From CAMCFD01 sp965661355 (lineage in GTDB: Bacteria > Pseudomonadota > Alphaproteobacteria > Rickettsiales > UBA1997), in contig CBFIDI010000019.1 of assembly GCA_965661355.1 (NCBI GenBank), positions 1 through 29,521 of the forward strand: DNA of 29,521 nucleotides, read 5' to 3'. Under the pieces are notes generated by a model. That model was not told the DNA's origin, did not search any database, and saw only the letters and a list, made by a program, of their open reading frames with translations. This document shows positions 1-7,800 of the stretch, one piece after another; positions within the stretch are counted from its first letter, which is position 1, and each line of letters opens with the position of its first letter. Both the position numbers and the translations under genes were made by a program.

Positions 1-1
1 A

Positions 2-808
2 TTAAAAAATATAAAAATCGCCAATAATTTACCATTTACGCTAATTGCTGGTCCTTGCCAAATTGAATCGCTAGATCACACATTAATGATGGCGGAAAAT
101 ATAAAAAAAATCTGCGACAAACTTGATATTCCGTTAATTTTCAAATCATCTTTCGACAAAGCAAATCGCTCTTCAATTGGCGGAAAGCGCGGTATTGGCC
201 TTGAAAAATCACTCGAAATTTTTGCTAAAGTTAAAAGTGAATTTAACCTTCCCGTAATAACCGACATCCACAACGCTGAACAATGTTCTGTTTTAGCTAA
301 TCATGTTGATATTTTACAAGTTCCGGCCTTTTTATGTCGTCAAACCGATTTATTAGAAGCCGCCGCCAAAACCGGAAAAATTATTAATATCAAAAAGGGT
401 CAATTTTTAGCCCCGTGGGACGCGGAAAATATCGTCAAAAAAATGGATCACTTTGGCAATAAAAATGTTATGCTAACCGAACGCGGCGTTAGTTTTGGCT
501 ACAATACATTAGTTTCAGACATGCGAAGCCTTCCAATTATGGCAAAAACTGGCTGCCCAATAGTTTATGACGCAACGCATTCAGTTCAACAGCCTGGTGG
601 TCTTGGCGGTGCCAGCGGCGGACAACGCGAATTTGTCGAAACTTTAGCTTCAAGCGCAATTGCAACTGGCTCGGTTGCTGCGCTTTTTACAGAAATACAT
701 CAAGACCCAGACAACGCACCTTCCGATGGACCGTGCATGTTAAGGCTAGACTCACTTGAAAAAACTTTAACTAAGTTAAAAAGAATTGACGAAGTTGTAA
801 AGGGTTAA
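2..808 (+). CDS. kdsA: 3-deoxy-8-phosphooctulonate synthase (KDO-8-P synthase), 5'-truncated by the window edge
   Basis: Condenses phosphoenolpyruvate with arabinose-5-phosphate to make KDO-8-phosphate, the precursor of the inner-core sugar of LPS. The frame is open from base 2, upstream of the first in-window ATG (86), and this part encodes conserved sequence (LPFTLIAGPCQIES), so the true start lies just left of the window. About 268 codons are visible against a usual length near 280. Family motifs are KSSFDKANRSS, KKGQFLAPWD, LTERGVSFGYN and YDATHSVQQPGG, followed by a C-terminal HQDPDNAPSDGP. The GPC motif (Cys codon 56-58) sits where metal-dependent KDO8P synthases carry a metal-binding Cys and the E. 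coli type carries Asn, which suggests the metal-dependent class (inference). A strong hairpin follows the stop codon. Identity is very secure. Confidence 0.96.
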   Translation, partial: LKNIKIANNLPFTLIAGPCQIESLDHTLMMAENIKKICDKLDIPLIFKSSFDKANRSSIGGKRGIGLEKSLEIFAKVKSEFNLPVITDIHNAEQCSVLANHVDILQVPAFLCRQTDLLEAAAKTGKIINIKKGQFLAPWDAENIVKKMDHFGNKNVMLTERGVSFGYNTLVSDMRSLPIMAKTGCPIVYDATHSVQQPGGLGGASGGQREFVETLASSAIATGSVAALFTEIHQDPDNAPSDGPCMLRLDSLEKTLTKLKRIDEVVKG

Positions 809-811
809 TAA

Positions 812-840
812 TTCTTTTCAATAAGAATTATTGAAAAGAA
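812..840. terminator. Perfect 13-bp hairpin after kdsA, possible terminator
   Basis: Arms TTCTTTTCAATAA (812-824) and TTATTGAAAAGAA (828-840) are perfect inverted repeats around a 3-base loop, three bases after the kdsA stop. The stem has only two G-C pairs and no clean T-run follows on the plus strand. It is therefore an atypical terminator or a 3'-end stabilising hairpin. It lies between the convergent ends of kdsA and argF and could serve both. Confidence 0.45.
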
Positions 841-975
841 AATAGCAATATCCGCTGGCCTTAGGTGTTTATGGATATTATTTTATTGCTTAAAATTAAC
901 AGATAAATGGCTAATTTTAAGGTTTTAATAGCATTAAAGCAAAACTCAAAAAACATTAAAATAGCGCCACTAATT

Positions 976-1935
976 TTAGCTAAAACAATATAACATAACC
1001 GATTTTTGACCATGAAGCCTGTTCTCGGCCTCGTCAAAAATAATAGATCTTGGTCCGTCAATAACACCTTCTTCAACCTCATAGCCACGATAAGCCGGTA
1101 AACAATGGGTAAAAATTGCATTATCGCATGCTAAATCCATCAATTTTTGGGTCACCTGATAAGGCATTAATTTTTTAATTTTTTCTTCACGCTCTTTTTC
1201 GTTACCCTCGGACGATTGACCCATTGAAATCCAGGTATCGGCAATTAAAACATCAGCGCCCTTAGCCGCGTCTTCAATATTGCCAACAAATTCAATTCCG
1301 CTTTTTTTGCGCGCCTTACAAATATCAGAATCGCTAAAAACCGAAATTTTTGCACCATTTTTCTTGGCTTTTAAAATTTCAATATCGCAAAAATCATAAT
1401 CCGCAGGAGCTGCAATTCTTAACTCATAACCAAATTTTTCGCTGGCGTGAATATATGAATTTAATACATTATTAGCATCGCCAAACCAAGTAAGAACCTT
1501 ATCTTTAATATCGCCAATATTTTCTTCAATCGCCATTATGCTAGCAATAATTTGACAAGGATGAGAAAAGTCAGAAAGTGCATTAATGACTGGAATTGTG
1601 CCATATTTTGCCATTTCAAGCAAGGTTTCATGTTTGTCCACCCTTGCCATTACAAAATCAACAAGGCGCGACAAAACTTTAGCAGTATCTTCAACGGTTT
1701 CGCCCTTTCCTAGTTGGGTGTCGCTTTTATTCATCACAATTGCATTGCCGCCAAGTTGATTTATCCCTGCTTCAAATGAAATTCTTGTGCGCGTTGAACT
1801 TTTTTCGAAAATCATCGCCAAATTTTTCCCTTCAAGCTTTAAATTCGAATTTTTAGACTTTAAATCTTTACCCAAATCAACAATATTTCTAAGATCACTA
1901 GCGCTAATTTCACTTAAATCAATAAAATTTCTCAT
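976..1935 (-). CDS. argF: Ornithine carbamoyltransferase
   Basis: Transfers the carbamoyl group of carbamoyl phosphate to ornithine to give citrulline, normally the sixth step of arginine synthesis; the same chemistry runs in reverse in arginine-deiminase catabolism. The 319-residue protein has the carbamoyl-phosphate loop STRTR (residues 47-51), HPCQ (125-128), the ornithine-binding DTW-x-SMG motif and the catalytic HCLP (277-280). The SMG motif separates it from aspartate carbamoyltransferase. The ATG at 1935 (MRNFIDLSEI) is preferred over an upstream TTG at 1947 because it matches the family N-terminus. It stands alone: no other arg genes are adjacent, and its convergent neighbour is kdsA. 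Which direction it works in cannot be decided from this window. Confidence 0.95.
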   Translation of the reverse strand: MRNFIDLSEISASDLRNIVDLGKDLKSKNSNLKLEGKNLAMIFEKSSTRTRISFEAGINQLGGNAIVMNKSDTQLGKGETVEDTAKVLSRLVDFVMARVDKHETLLEMAKYGTIPVINALSDFSHPCQIIASIMAIEENIGDIKDKVLTWFGDANNVLNSYIHASEKFGYELRIAAPADYDFCDIEILKAKKNGAKISVFSDSDICKARKKSGIEFVGNIEDAAKGADVLIADTWISMGQSSEGNEKEREEKIKKLMPYQVTQKLMDLACDNAIFTHCLPAYRGYEVEEGVIDGPRSIIFDEAENRLHGQKSVMLYCFS

Positions 1936-2716
1936 AATTTTTATCAAATTACTTTTTAAATAAATAGATCATCACTAAAAACAAACCTAATTAGTAAGAC
2001 TAATAAAATATAAATCAAAAAATAAACCACCAATATAAAGATAAGTTGGGGTTAATTGGCTATAGTATTACTTTAAAAAATCAAAAACAAGCATTTTATT
2101 AAACTTCGCTAAAAAGTTGTAAATTTGACAAAAATTAGCTTTTTCGATAAAAAAATAACGACCTTTTATGATTTTGTAACAATATTAAGTTGATTTTTAG
2201 ATAATTAATTTCATTTAAGGAAAATTTATTTTTGTCCCCTATTTTAATTTTGACGCTTTTCTTTTATTTCTAAGGATATTTTTTTAATATTAGCTAATGA
2301 CAATTAAATTTATAACTGATTATTTAAGATCTTGGCAACGAATTTAGCAATTAAATTAAACAAAAAAATATCTTGTCTAAAGATAGATGAAAATATACAT
2401 TTAATATTTTATAAATAAGATATTTTATACCAAGTCCCATCTTTAAATATTAATTTAGGGCTAAATGATTTGATTAATAAATTTATTATCAAAACAAGGA
2501 ATAGCAACGCTATGTTGCGTTTTTGGTGATGGATTTAATAATTAAATTACGGACGGATAAATTAGTGTTTAAAGATGGGGACTTGATATTATCTATATTC
2601 TAGCGGCAAAAAATATAAAGACTAAAAACTATTTTATATTTAATAAATGCAAAAATAACGCAATAAAAAATCATCGTCAAAAGAAAAGTTTTTGTAAATA
2701 AAATATTAGAATTTCA
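1936..2716. other. Long AT-rich intergenic region upstream of argF and murG
   Basis: No credible coding sequence is visible. It separates the divergent argF and murG genes. It contains the 163-bp terminally inverted repeat at 2427-2589. Around 2310-2370 there is what may be a further, more decayed copy, with elements resembling the copies near 12.3 and 22.3 kb. The murG promoter candidate begins at the right edge. Confidence 0.6.
2427..2589 (+). repeat. Intergenic repeat copy A, MITE-like with terminal inverted repeats
   Basis: A 163-bp element. The left end (2427-2446, containing CCCATCTTTAAA) is the near-perfect reverse complement of the right end (2568-2589, containing TTTAAAGATGGG), with one indel and two or three mismatches. 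Its interior shares a 25-base exact block (2539-2563) and a 20-base exact block (2469-2488) with the inverted copy at 22469-22620. It also shares TTTAAATATTAATT and the 20-base block at 2532-2551 with the copy at 7341. There is a small hairpin GCAAC/GTTGC near the centre. No transposase is encoded, so it is non-autonomous or an extragenic palindromic element. Confidence 0.7.
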
Positions 2717-2745
2717 TTGCAAAAAATCGATCAAAGCAATATCAT
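2717..2745 (+). promoter_or_regulatory. Candidate sigma70 promoter for the murG operon
   Basis: TTGCAA (2717-2722) and TATCAT (2740-2745) are separated by 17 bases. The match is 4/6 to the -35 and 5/6 to the -10 consensus. The expected start of transcription is near 2752, leaving about 47 bases of leader before the murG ATG. In DNA this AT-rich, chance matches are common, so this is only a candidate. Confidence 0.35.
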
Positions 2746-2798
2746 GGCAAAATCAATCTTTAAACAAATATTTATATTTCGCAATTTAAACAAAAAAG

Positions 2799-3959
2799 AT
2801 GCAAAAAATATTTATTGCAACCGGTGGAACTGGCGGACATATTATTCCGGCTCAAGAATTAGCGTTTCATTTGGCAAAAAATTACAAAACCTACATTCTG
2901 GCTGATAAAAAATACAAAAATTACATTAAACCAGAGCATAATTTTAAATTTTACACAATAAATTCTTCGCAAATTACAAGGTCATATTTTAAACTATTTT
3001 GCGCAATTATAAAAATTGGTCTTGGCGTTTTAAAATCTTTATTTTTAATTGCAATTCATCGGCCAAAATATATTTTTGCTTTTGGTGGCTATGCAACATT
3101 TCCAATATTGATTGCCTCAGTTTTAACTAGAAGAAAAATTATTTTACACGAGCAAAATTCTCATCTTGGCAAGGTTAATAAAATTTTTGCAAAATATGCT
3201 TACAAAATTGCCCTAACCTTTGAAAAAACAGATAATATTTTAAGTAATTGTAAAAACAAAATTGTTCTTACGGGCAACCCAATAAGACAAAAAATTCTTG
3301 ATTTAAGCAATAATAAATATGAATTACCTAAAAAAATATACCCCAAAAGCCGAGACAAAATGGGCTATAAGAGCCTAGTTTTATCTTCTGAATTTCAAGA
3401 TATGCAAGAGGCACAAGAAAAACAGCAAAGATTTAATATTCTTATTATTGGCGGCTCTGGCGGGGCGCAGATTTTTAGCAAAATATTACCTAAGGCCTTT
3501 TTCAATCTTAACGAAGAAATAAAAAATAACATTGAAATAACTCAACAATGTCGCCCAGACTTATGCGAAGAAACCTTTAATATTTACGAGCAATTTAATT
3601 TAAACATAGAAATTGACAGTTTTTTCGATGATATGCCAGAAAAAATAGCAAAATCTCATTTAATTATCGCCAGATCAGGGTCATCTTCGATAAATGAGTT
3701 TTTAGCGGCCAAAAAACCCATGATTTTAGTGCCCCTTGCCAAATCTGCTGATAACCACCAATTGAAAAATGCCAAAATAATAGAAGAATCAGGTGCGGCT
3801 ATTTTAGTCGAAGAAAAAGAATTTACAATTAATAAAATACGCAGCATTATTCAAAGATTACTGAAAAATGATATAAAATTGATTGAAATGTCTAATTCTT
3901 GTAGTAAAATATCTAAATTAGATGCAACTGAAAAATTAGTAAATATTGCAAATGACTGA
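2799..3959 (+). CDS. murG: UDP-N-acetylglucosamine transferase forming lipid II
   Basis: Peripheral inner-membrane GT-B glycosyltransferase that adds GlcNAc to lipid I to form lipid II. The 386-residue protein shows GGTGGH (residues 9-14), FGGYATFP, LHEQN and TGNPIR (158-163) in the N-domain. GGSGG (218-222), RSGSSSINEFLA and LVPLAKSADNHQ in the C-domain form the UDP-GlcNAc site. The segment between TGNPIR and the GGSGG strand is about 50 residues, roughly twice what I recall for E. coli MurG, and is rich in charged residues. It is first in an operon, overlapping the next gene by 8 bases. The usual neighbours (ftsW, murC, murB) are absent here. Confidence 0.95.
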   Translation: MQKIFIATGGTGGHIIPAQELAFHLAKNYKTYILADKKYKNYIKPEHNFKFYTINSSQITRSYFKLFCAIIKIGLGVLKSLFLIAIHRPKYIFAFGGYATFPILIASVLTRRKIILHEQNSHLGKVNKIFAKYAYKIALTFEKTDNILSNCKNKIVLTGNPIRQKILDLSNNKYELPKKIYPKSRDKMGYKSLVLSSEFQDMQEAQEKQQRFNILIIGGSGGAQIFSKILPKAFFNLNEEIKNNIEITQQCRPDLCEETFNIYEQFNLNIEIDSFFDDMPEKIAKSHLIIARSGSSSINEFLAAKKPMILVPLAKSADNHQLKNAKIIEESGAAILVEEKEFTINKIRSIIQRLLKNDIKLIEMSNSCSKISKLDATEKLVNIAND

Positions 3960-4422
3960 AGAAAGTAATAATAAAATAGAAGAATTTGGACAATTTATTA
4001 AAAAATCACGGCAAGAGCAAAAAATTGAAATTTATGATATTTGTCGGAAGCTAAATATTAAAGAAAAAAATATCATAGACCTTGAAGAAGGAAATTGGCG
4101 AAGTTTCGATAAAAAACTATATGTTGTCGGCCTAATAAAATCATATTCAAAATTACTGCGAATTGATGAAAAAATTATCGACCAAAGAATGTCAACTTTA
4201 TCATTTGACTCAAATACGACAAATAAAACACATCAATTAGTAAATATTGGCGAACACAGAGACTTATCACCCGACAAAAAAACATTTGTTAATTTTGTTA
4301 TTTTGTCGTCAATTTTATTCGCAATATTCCTGTTAATTTTAGGAAACAACCTAAGTAAATCAAACTTAATAACAAACCAAGAAATAATAGAAAAAATCAA
4401 CAACGCCAATGAAAATTTTTAA
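3952..4422 (+). CDS. RodZ-like helix-turn-helix, single-pass membrane protein
   Basis: A 156-residue protein with an N-terminal Cro/RodZ-type helix-turn-helix (about residues 10-75: FGQFIKKSRQEQKIEIYDIC...LEEGNWRSF...YVVGLIKSYSKLL), a linker, one transmembrane helix (about 112-131) and only about 25 residues beyond it. RodZ couples MreB filaments to the cell-wall elongation machinery; the cytoplasmic HTH binds MreB. The large periplasmic beta domain of classical RodZ is missing. The ATG at 3952 is preferred to an upstream TTG at 3946. It overlaps murG by 8 bases and ggt by 14, so the three are translationally coupled. Placement beside murG supports a cell-shape role; a regulatory role is possible but not shown. 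Confidence 0.8.
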   Translation: MTEESNNKIEEFGQFIKKSRQEQKIEIYDICRKLNIKEKNIIDLEEGNWRSFDKKLYVVGLIKSYSKLLRIDEKIIDQRMSTLSFDSNTTNKTHQLVNIGEHRDLSPDKKTFVNFVILSSILFAIFLLILGNNLSKSNLITNQEIIEKINNANENF

Positions 4423-6187
4423 AACCTCTTTATTTTTAGCAATTTTATTTTTTATCTCAAACTCTTTAGCCAACAATGCTAACGACAATTGGCAAGGCGA
4501 GCCATTTTCTGGCTTCAAGATGACCAATTCAGTTTCTGGCAATAATTATATGATTTCAACCGCCGACAAACACGCTAGCCAAGCTGGTGCTTGGGCCTTG
4601 AAGCAAGGTGGAAATGCAATTGACGCCGCAATTGCGTCGCAAATGGTATTAAACTTGGTCGAGCCGCATTCTTCTGGCATTGGCGGTGGCGGATTTTTAC
4701 TTTACTACGATGCAAAAAGTAACATGACTCAATATTTCAACGGCCGCGAAACTGCTCCGGCTTTGGCTCATGAAAAAATGTTTCTAAATAAAAACGGACA
4801 GCCCAAAAAATTTCTTGAGGCCGTGCGAGGTGGCCTTTCAGTAGGAACTCCTGGCTTACTTAAAGCTTTAAAAAAAGCCCATGACAAATATGGCAAGCTT
4901 AAATGGGCAAAACTTTTTACCCCCGCAATTGAACTTGCTGAAAATGGCTTTGAAGTCGATCAAAGACTTTTGCTTTTGGCTCAGCAAACTCCATTTTTAA
5001 AAAAGTCTGAAGAATCTAAAAATCTTTATTTCAGCGAAAATGGTCAGGCTAAAAAATCCGGCTCCGTTATAAAAAATATAGAATTAGCAAAAACATTTAA
5101 AATAATAGCAAATGAAGGAATAAAGCCTTTTTACGAAGGAAAAATTGCAAAAAATATAGTAAAAACAGTCAATAGTTCTAAACAAAATCCAGGCTATTTA
5201 AGCTTGGCCGATTTAAAAAATTACAAAAGCAAAACTGGTAGTTTAATTTGCTCGACATATCGCATAAAATATAAAATTTGCTCAATGCCATTGCCAAGTT
5301 CGGGCGGAATAACTATTTTGCAAATTCTCGGAATTTTAGAAAATTTTAACCTTGCAAATTATGGCGCAAATTCGGTTGAGGCAACGCATATTATGATTGA
5401 AGCTGCAAAATTAGCCTATGCCGATCGCAATAAATATGTTGCCGATGTAAAATATGTGCCAATTAACCAAATGCTTGACAAGGTTTACTTAAGAAATCGC
5501 GCCAAACTAATAAACCTTAATAAATCAATTAAAAGCGCCAAAGCCGGTAAATTCGAAAAGACAATTGCCGACCTTAATATGACAATTAACAACAATAAAG
5601 AATTACCTTCAACCACCCATATTTCTATTATAGACAAACAAGGAAATGCAATTTCTTTAACTAGCTCGATCGAATATTATTTTGGCTCTGGCCTTATTAC
5701 CAACGGCTTTATGCTTAATAATCAGTTAACTGACTTTTCATTTCGGCCAAAAATTGATGGCAAAATTGTTGCAAATCGCGTTCAACCAAAAAAACAGCCC
5801 CGAAGCTCGATGAGCCCTGCTTTTGTTTTTGATGAAAATGACAATTTAATCATGATAGTCGGATCACCCGGCGGGCCCAGAATAATACAATTTGTTGTAA
5901 AAACAATCGTAAACCATCTTGACTTTAAAATGGATATTCAAAGTGCAATTTCGGCGCCAAATTTCATAGTTTTAAATGATAAAATAGAACTTGAAAATAG
6001 AACAAAAATAACAAAATTACAAACCGACCTTGAAAAAATTGGTCAAAAAATAGAGCTGAAAGACATTGTTAGCGGAATTAATGCAATTTCTATTAAACGC
6101 AAAAAGAGTTTTTTTACCAACAAAGAAAAAACAATAATCGAGGGAGGGGCCGACCCCAGAAGGCAAGGAAAAGCAGTAGGAAATTGA
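4409..6187 (+). CDS. ggt: Gamma-glutamyltransferase (gamma-glutamyltranspeptidase), exported
   Basis: Cleaves the gamma-glutamyl bond of glutathione and related peptides in the periplasm, releasing glutamate and cysteinyl-glycine or transferring the glutamyl group. The 592-residue precursor begins with a signal peptide (MKIFKTSLFLAILFFISNSLA, cleavage likely after residue 21 or 22). The autoprocessing site is STTHISIIDKQGNA: Thr402, matching E. coli Thr391, should become the N-terminal nucleophile of the small subunit. Also present are SSGIGGGGF, NGRETAP, LLNNQLTDFSF and the oxyanion-loop GSPGG. Length and motifs indicate an intact enzyme. Its ATG lies inside the 3' end of the RodZ-like gene. 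It may supply glutamate, cysteine and glycine from host glutathione (inference). Confidence 0.95.
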   Translation: MKIFKTSLFLAILFFISNSLANNANDNWQGEPFSGFKMTNSVSGNNYMISTADKHASQAGAWALKQGGNAIDAAIASQMVLNLVEPHSSGIGGGGFLLYYDAKSNMTQYFNGRETAPALAHEKMFLNKNGQPKKFLEAVRGGLSVGTPGLLKALKKAHDKYGKLKWAKLFTPAIELAENGFEVDQRLLLLAQQTPFLKKSEESKNLYFSENGQAKKSGSVIKNIELAKTFKIIANEGIKPFYEGKIAKNIVKTVNSSKQNPGYLSLADLKNYKSKTGSLICSTYRIKYKICSMPLPSSGGITILQILGILENFNLANYGANSVEATHIMIEAAKLAYADRNKYVADVKYVPINQMLDKVYLRNRAKLINLNKSIKSAKAGKFEKTIADLNMTINNNKELPSTTHISIIDKQGNAISLTSSIEYYFGSGLITNGFMLNNQLTDFSFRPKIDGKIVANRVQPKKQPRSSMSPAFVFDENDNLIMIVGSPGGPRIIQFVVKTIVNHLDFKMDIQSAISAPNFIVLNDKIELENRTKITKLQTDLEKIGQKIELKDIVSGINAISIKRKKSFFTNKEKTIIEGGADPRRQGKAVGN

Positions 6188-6597
6188 ATAATTACACCTT
6201 AAGCAGTAATTTATCACGGTCACAATTTAATTAATAAGCCCATCACCAAAATTTCAATATAGATTTTTTGTGACTTGCATCTTTTTTATCTCGCCCTTAA
6301 TGCAACTTCTTCATCTTTAAAGGCGCATAAACACTTAATTTTGCTAGAAAAATCATCGATAAAATTTCAATTTTTTTCATCATTTTTTACCAAAAATATT
6401 TTGTCTTTATATTACTTTAAAGATCCATAAGTTGATATAAAATATCTTTTTAAAGCTTTCGCGTGGCATTTAAGTTTAAATGATAATAGCTACAAAAGGA
6501 AATTAAAGCGCTTTTATAAATAATATTTTAGCATAAATCAATCTTTGCAAAAGGAGTAAAAAGTTAGAGCTTGGTTTAGCTGTAAAAAGCTAGTATG
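6188..6597. other. Intergenic region between the convergent ggt and the 6.6-7.1 kb gene
   Basis: About 410 bases, very AT-rich, with no open frame of useful length. A short palindrome AAAGCGCTTT lies at 6505-6514. An AAAAGGAG stretch near 6550 resembles a Shine-Dalgarno site, but no gene follows it. No tRNA-like cloverleaf or convincing terminator was seen. It may be decayed coding DNA. Confidence 0.5.
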
Positions 6598-7068
6598 TTA
6601 CTTAACTCTTGTCTCTAAAATTTTCAATCTTTTGTCAAAATTGTCATAATTGGAGACATTCTTAACCATTTTTTTAAGCGCAACAACATTGCAATAAATT
6701 CTCCATATTACAAAAATTAGAATCAAAATCGCAGAAGATAAAATCGCCAGCACAATTTTTGTAATTTTAATATAATATCCAGCCTTTTCCTTAATTTCCT
6801 TTAATTTTTCAACCGACCTCTGAGCCTCGTCAATCATCGCTCTGACCTTCTTTTCTTCTTTGTCAATTTTATCTTTATATTTTTTTACCTCGCCTTGAAG
6901 CTGGCCATCATATTTATTGATAATTTTATCAATTTTCTTCTCAAGATTTTTTGTAATTTCATTTGAAGATCCTTGGCTAATTTCTTTTAGAGCATCTCCT
7001 AAATTAATAGCACTTGCGTTGTTTGCGGCGACAAAAACAAAAAATAAAGAGATTATGATTTTTTTCAT
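6598..7068 (-). CDS. Hypothetical small exported coiled-coil membrane protein
   Basis: I do not recognise a family. The 156-residue product has an N-terminal signal sequence (hydrophobic IIISLFFVFVAA, likely cleavage after NNASA). It continues with a Lys/Glu-rich helical segment of about 70 residues that probably forms a coiled coil (KKIDKIINKYDGQLQGEV...KEIKEKAGYY). A strongly hydrophobic membrane helix follows (KIVLAILSSAILILIFVIW), then a basic tail of about 30 residues. If the signal is cleaved, the coiled coil faces the periplasm and the tail the cytoplasm. ATGs at 7068 and 7074 are both possible. It stands alone between two long non-coding stretches, and its convergent neighbour is ggt. 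The clear domain architecture argues that it is a real gene. Confidence 0.7.
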   Translation of the reverse strand: MKKIIISLFFVFVAANNASAINLGDALKEISQGSSNEITKNLEKKIDKIINKYDGQLQGEVKKYKDKIDKEEKKVRAMIDEAQRSVEKLKEIKEKAGYYIKITKIVLAILSSAILILIFVIWRIYCNVVALKKMVKNVSNYDNFDKRLKILETRVK

Positions 7069-7248
7069 TAACATATATTTACAAATTTATTAATATTAAA
7101 AGTTATTTTAGCAAACCGACTAATAAGTTCAACAATTTATATTAAACCATCTTAACTTTAAAACTAATTTTCGGGCGCTAAAAATTTACCAAATAATTAA
7201 ATTATAACAGGCAAAGATAATAAGATTTGAAGATGATTTTTTAACTAA

Positions 7249-7286
7249 ATTCTAACTTTAAAAGTGATCAATTATAAAGTTAGAAT
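7249..7286. repeat. Perfect 12-bp inverted repeat
   Basis: ATTCTAACTTTA (7249-7260) and TAAAGTTAGAAT (7275-7286) are exact reverse complements with a 14-base loop. A similar motif (GATTATAAAGTTA) appears near 12490, suggesting it is part of the dispersed intergenic repeats rather than a dedicated terminator. Confidence 0.55.
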
Positions 7287-7340
7287 GAATAATAGAGACC
7301 AGTCAATTTTTTATTTGAGATATCTTACAAAACCAAAATA

Positions 7341-7610
7341 ACACCAAGCCCGTTTTTAAATATTAATTAAGGACTAAATAATTTGAGCAAACCAGCAAAA
7401 AACATTGCTAACAAACGCTTTGTTGAGTTTTTTTATAATTGATTTAATAATTAAATTACGACAAGTAAATTATATCTAAAGTTATAATCAGCGTTGCGCC
7501 ATTTTAACTTTAGATATAAATTTTAGGGGCTAAGAAAACTTTACCAAGATAATTTATTGCAAAAAATGAAATATCAGGTGATATTAAGAAAATTTAACGG
7601 TGGCTTTTTT
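7341..7610 (+). repeat. Intergenic repeat copy B, composite two-part copy
   Basis: The left part resembles copy A in the same order: ACCAAGCCC, then TTTAAATATTAATT (7355-7368), then GACTAAATAATTTGA, then the exact 20-base block at 7441-7460 that also occurs at 2532-2551. The right part (about 7490-7610) contains TTGCGCCATTTTAA, GGGGCTAAGAAAA, CAAGATAATTTATTG and AAATATCAGGTGATATT, and is matched in order, more weakly, near 12370-12450 and 22330-22420. It contains a perfect 15-bp stem (7470-7484 with 7505-7519). Boundaries are approximate. Confidence 0.6.
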
Positions 7611-7800
7611 GATTAAGTTTTAATTAATAAATGATATAAATTGGGTGAAAAATATTTACGCATAAATTATCGTAAAAACTAAGTCGCTCTCACTGCAATA
7701 ATATAGAGCATGTCGCGCGATGTTAATTCTTTATGAATTTACCCGCCAAACACACTTCATAATTACTAACCTAAACTTTAATCAAAAAAAACCACAACTA

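Larger units (their letters stand above)
7075..7800. other. Long repeat-bearing intergenic region downstream of sdhA
   Basis: Roughly 720 bases without a plausible gene. It holds a perfect 12-bp stem at 7249-7286, the composite repeat B at 7341-7610, and a perfect 15-bp stem inside that repeat at 7470-7519. No sdhB follows sdhA here, although many alphaproteobacteria place it in this position. Confidence 0.6.

Noticed and set aside
847..879. AATATCC / GGATATT dyad as a terminator for argF
   Set aside because: Only seven base pairs around a 19-base loop, and no T-run on the relevant strand.
861..1121. 86-codon minus-strand open frame at the end of argF
   Set aside because: It overlaps the conserved ArgF C-terminus (HCLP region) in another frame; coincidental.
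2717..2905. 62-codon open frame overlapping the start of murG
   Set aside because: It overlaps the invariant MurG GGTGGH region in another frame, and its composition is not protein-like.
6545..6600. AAAAGGAG followed by an ATG as a small gene
   Set aside because: The nearest ATG (6596) opens a frame of only seven codons; no coding potential.
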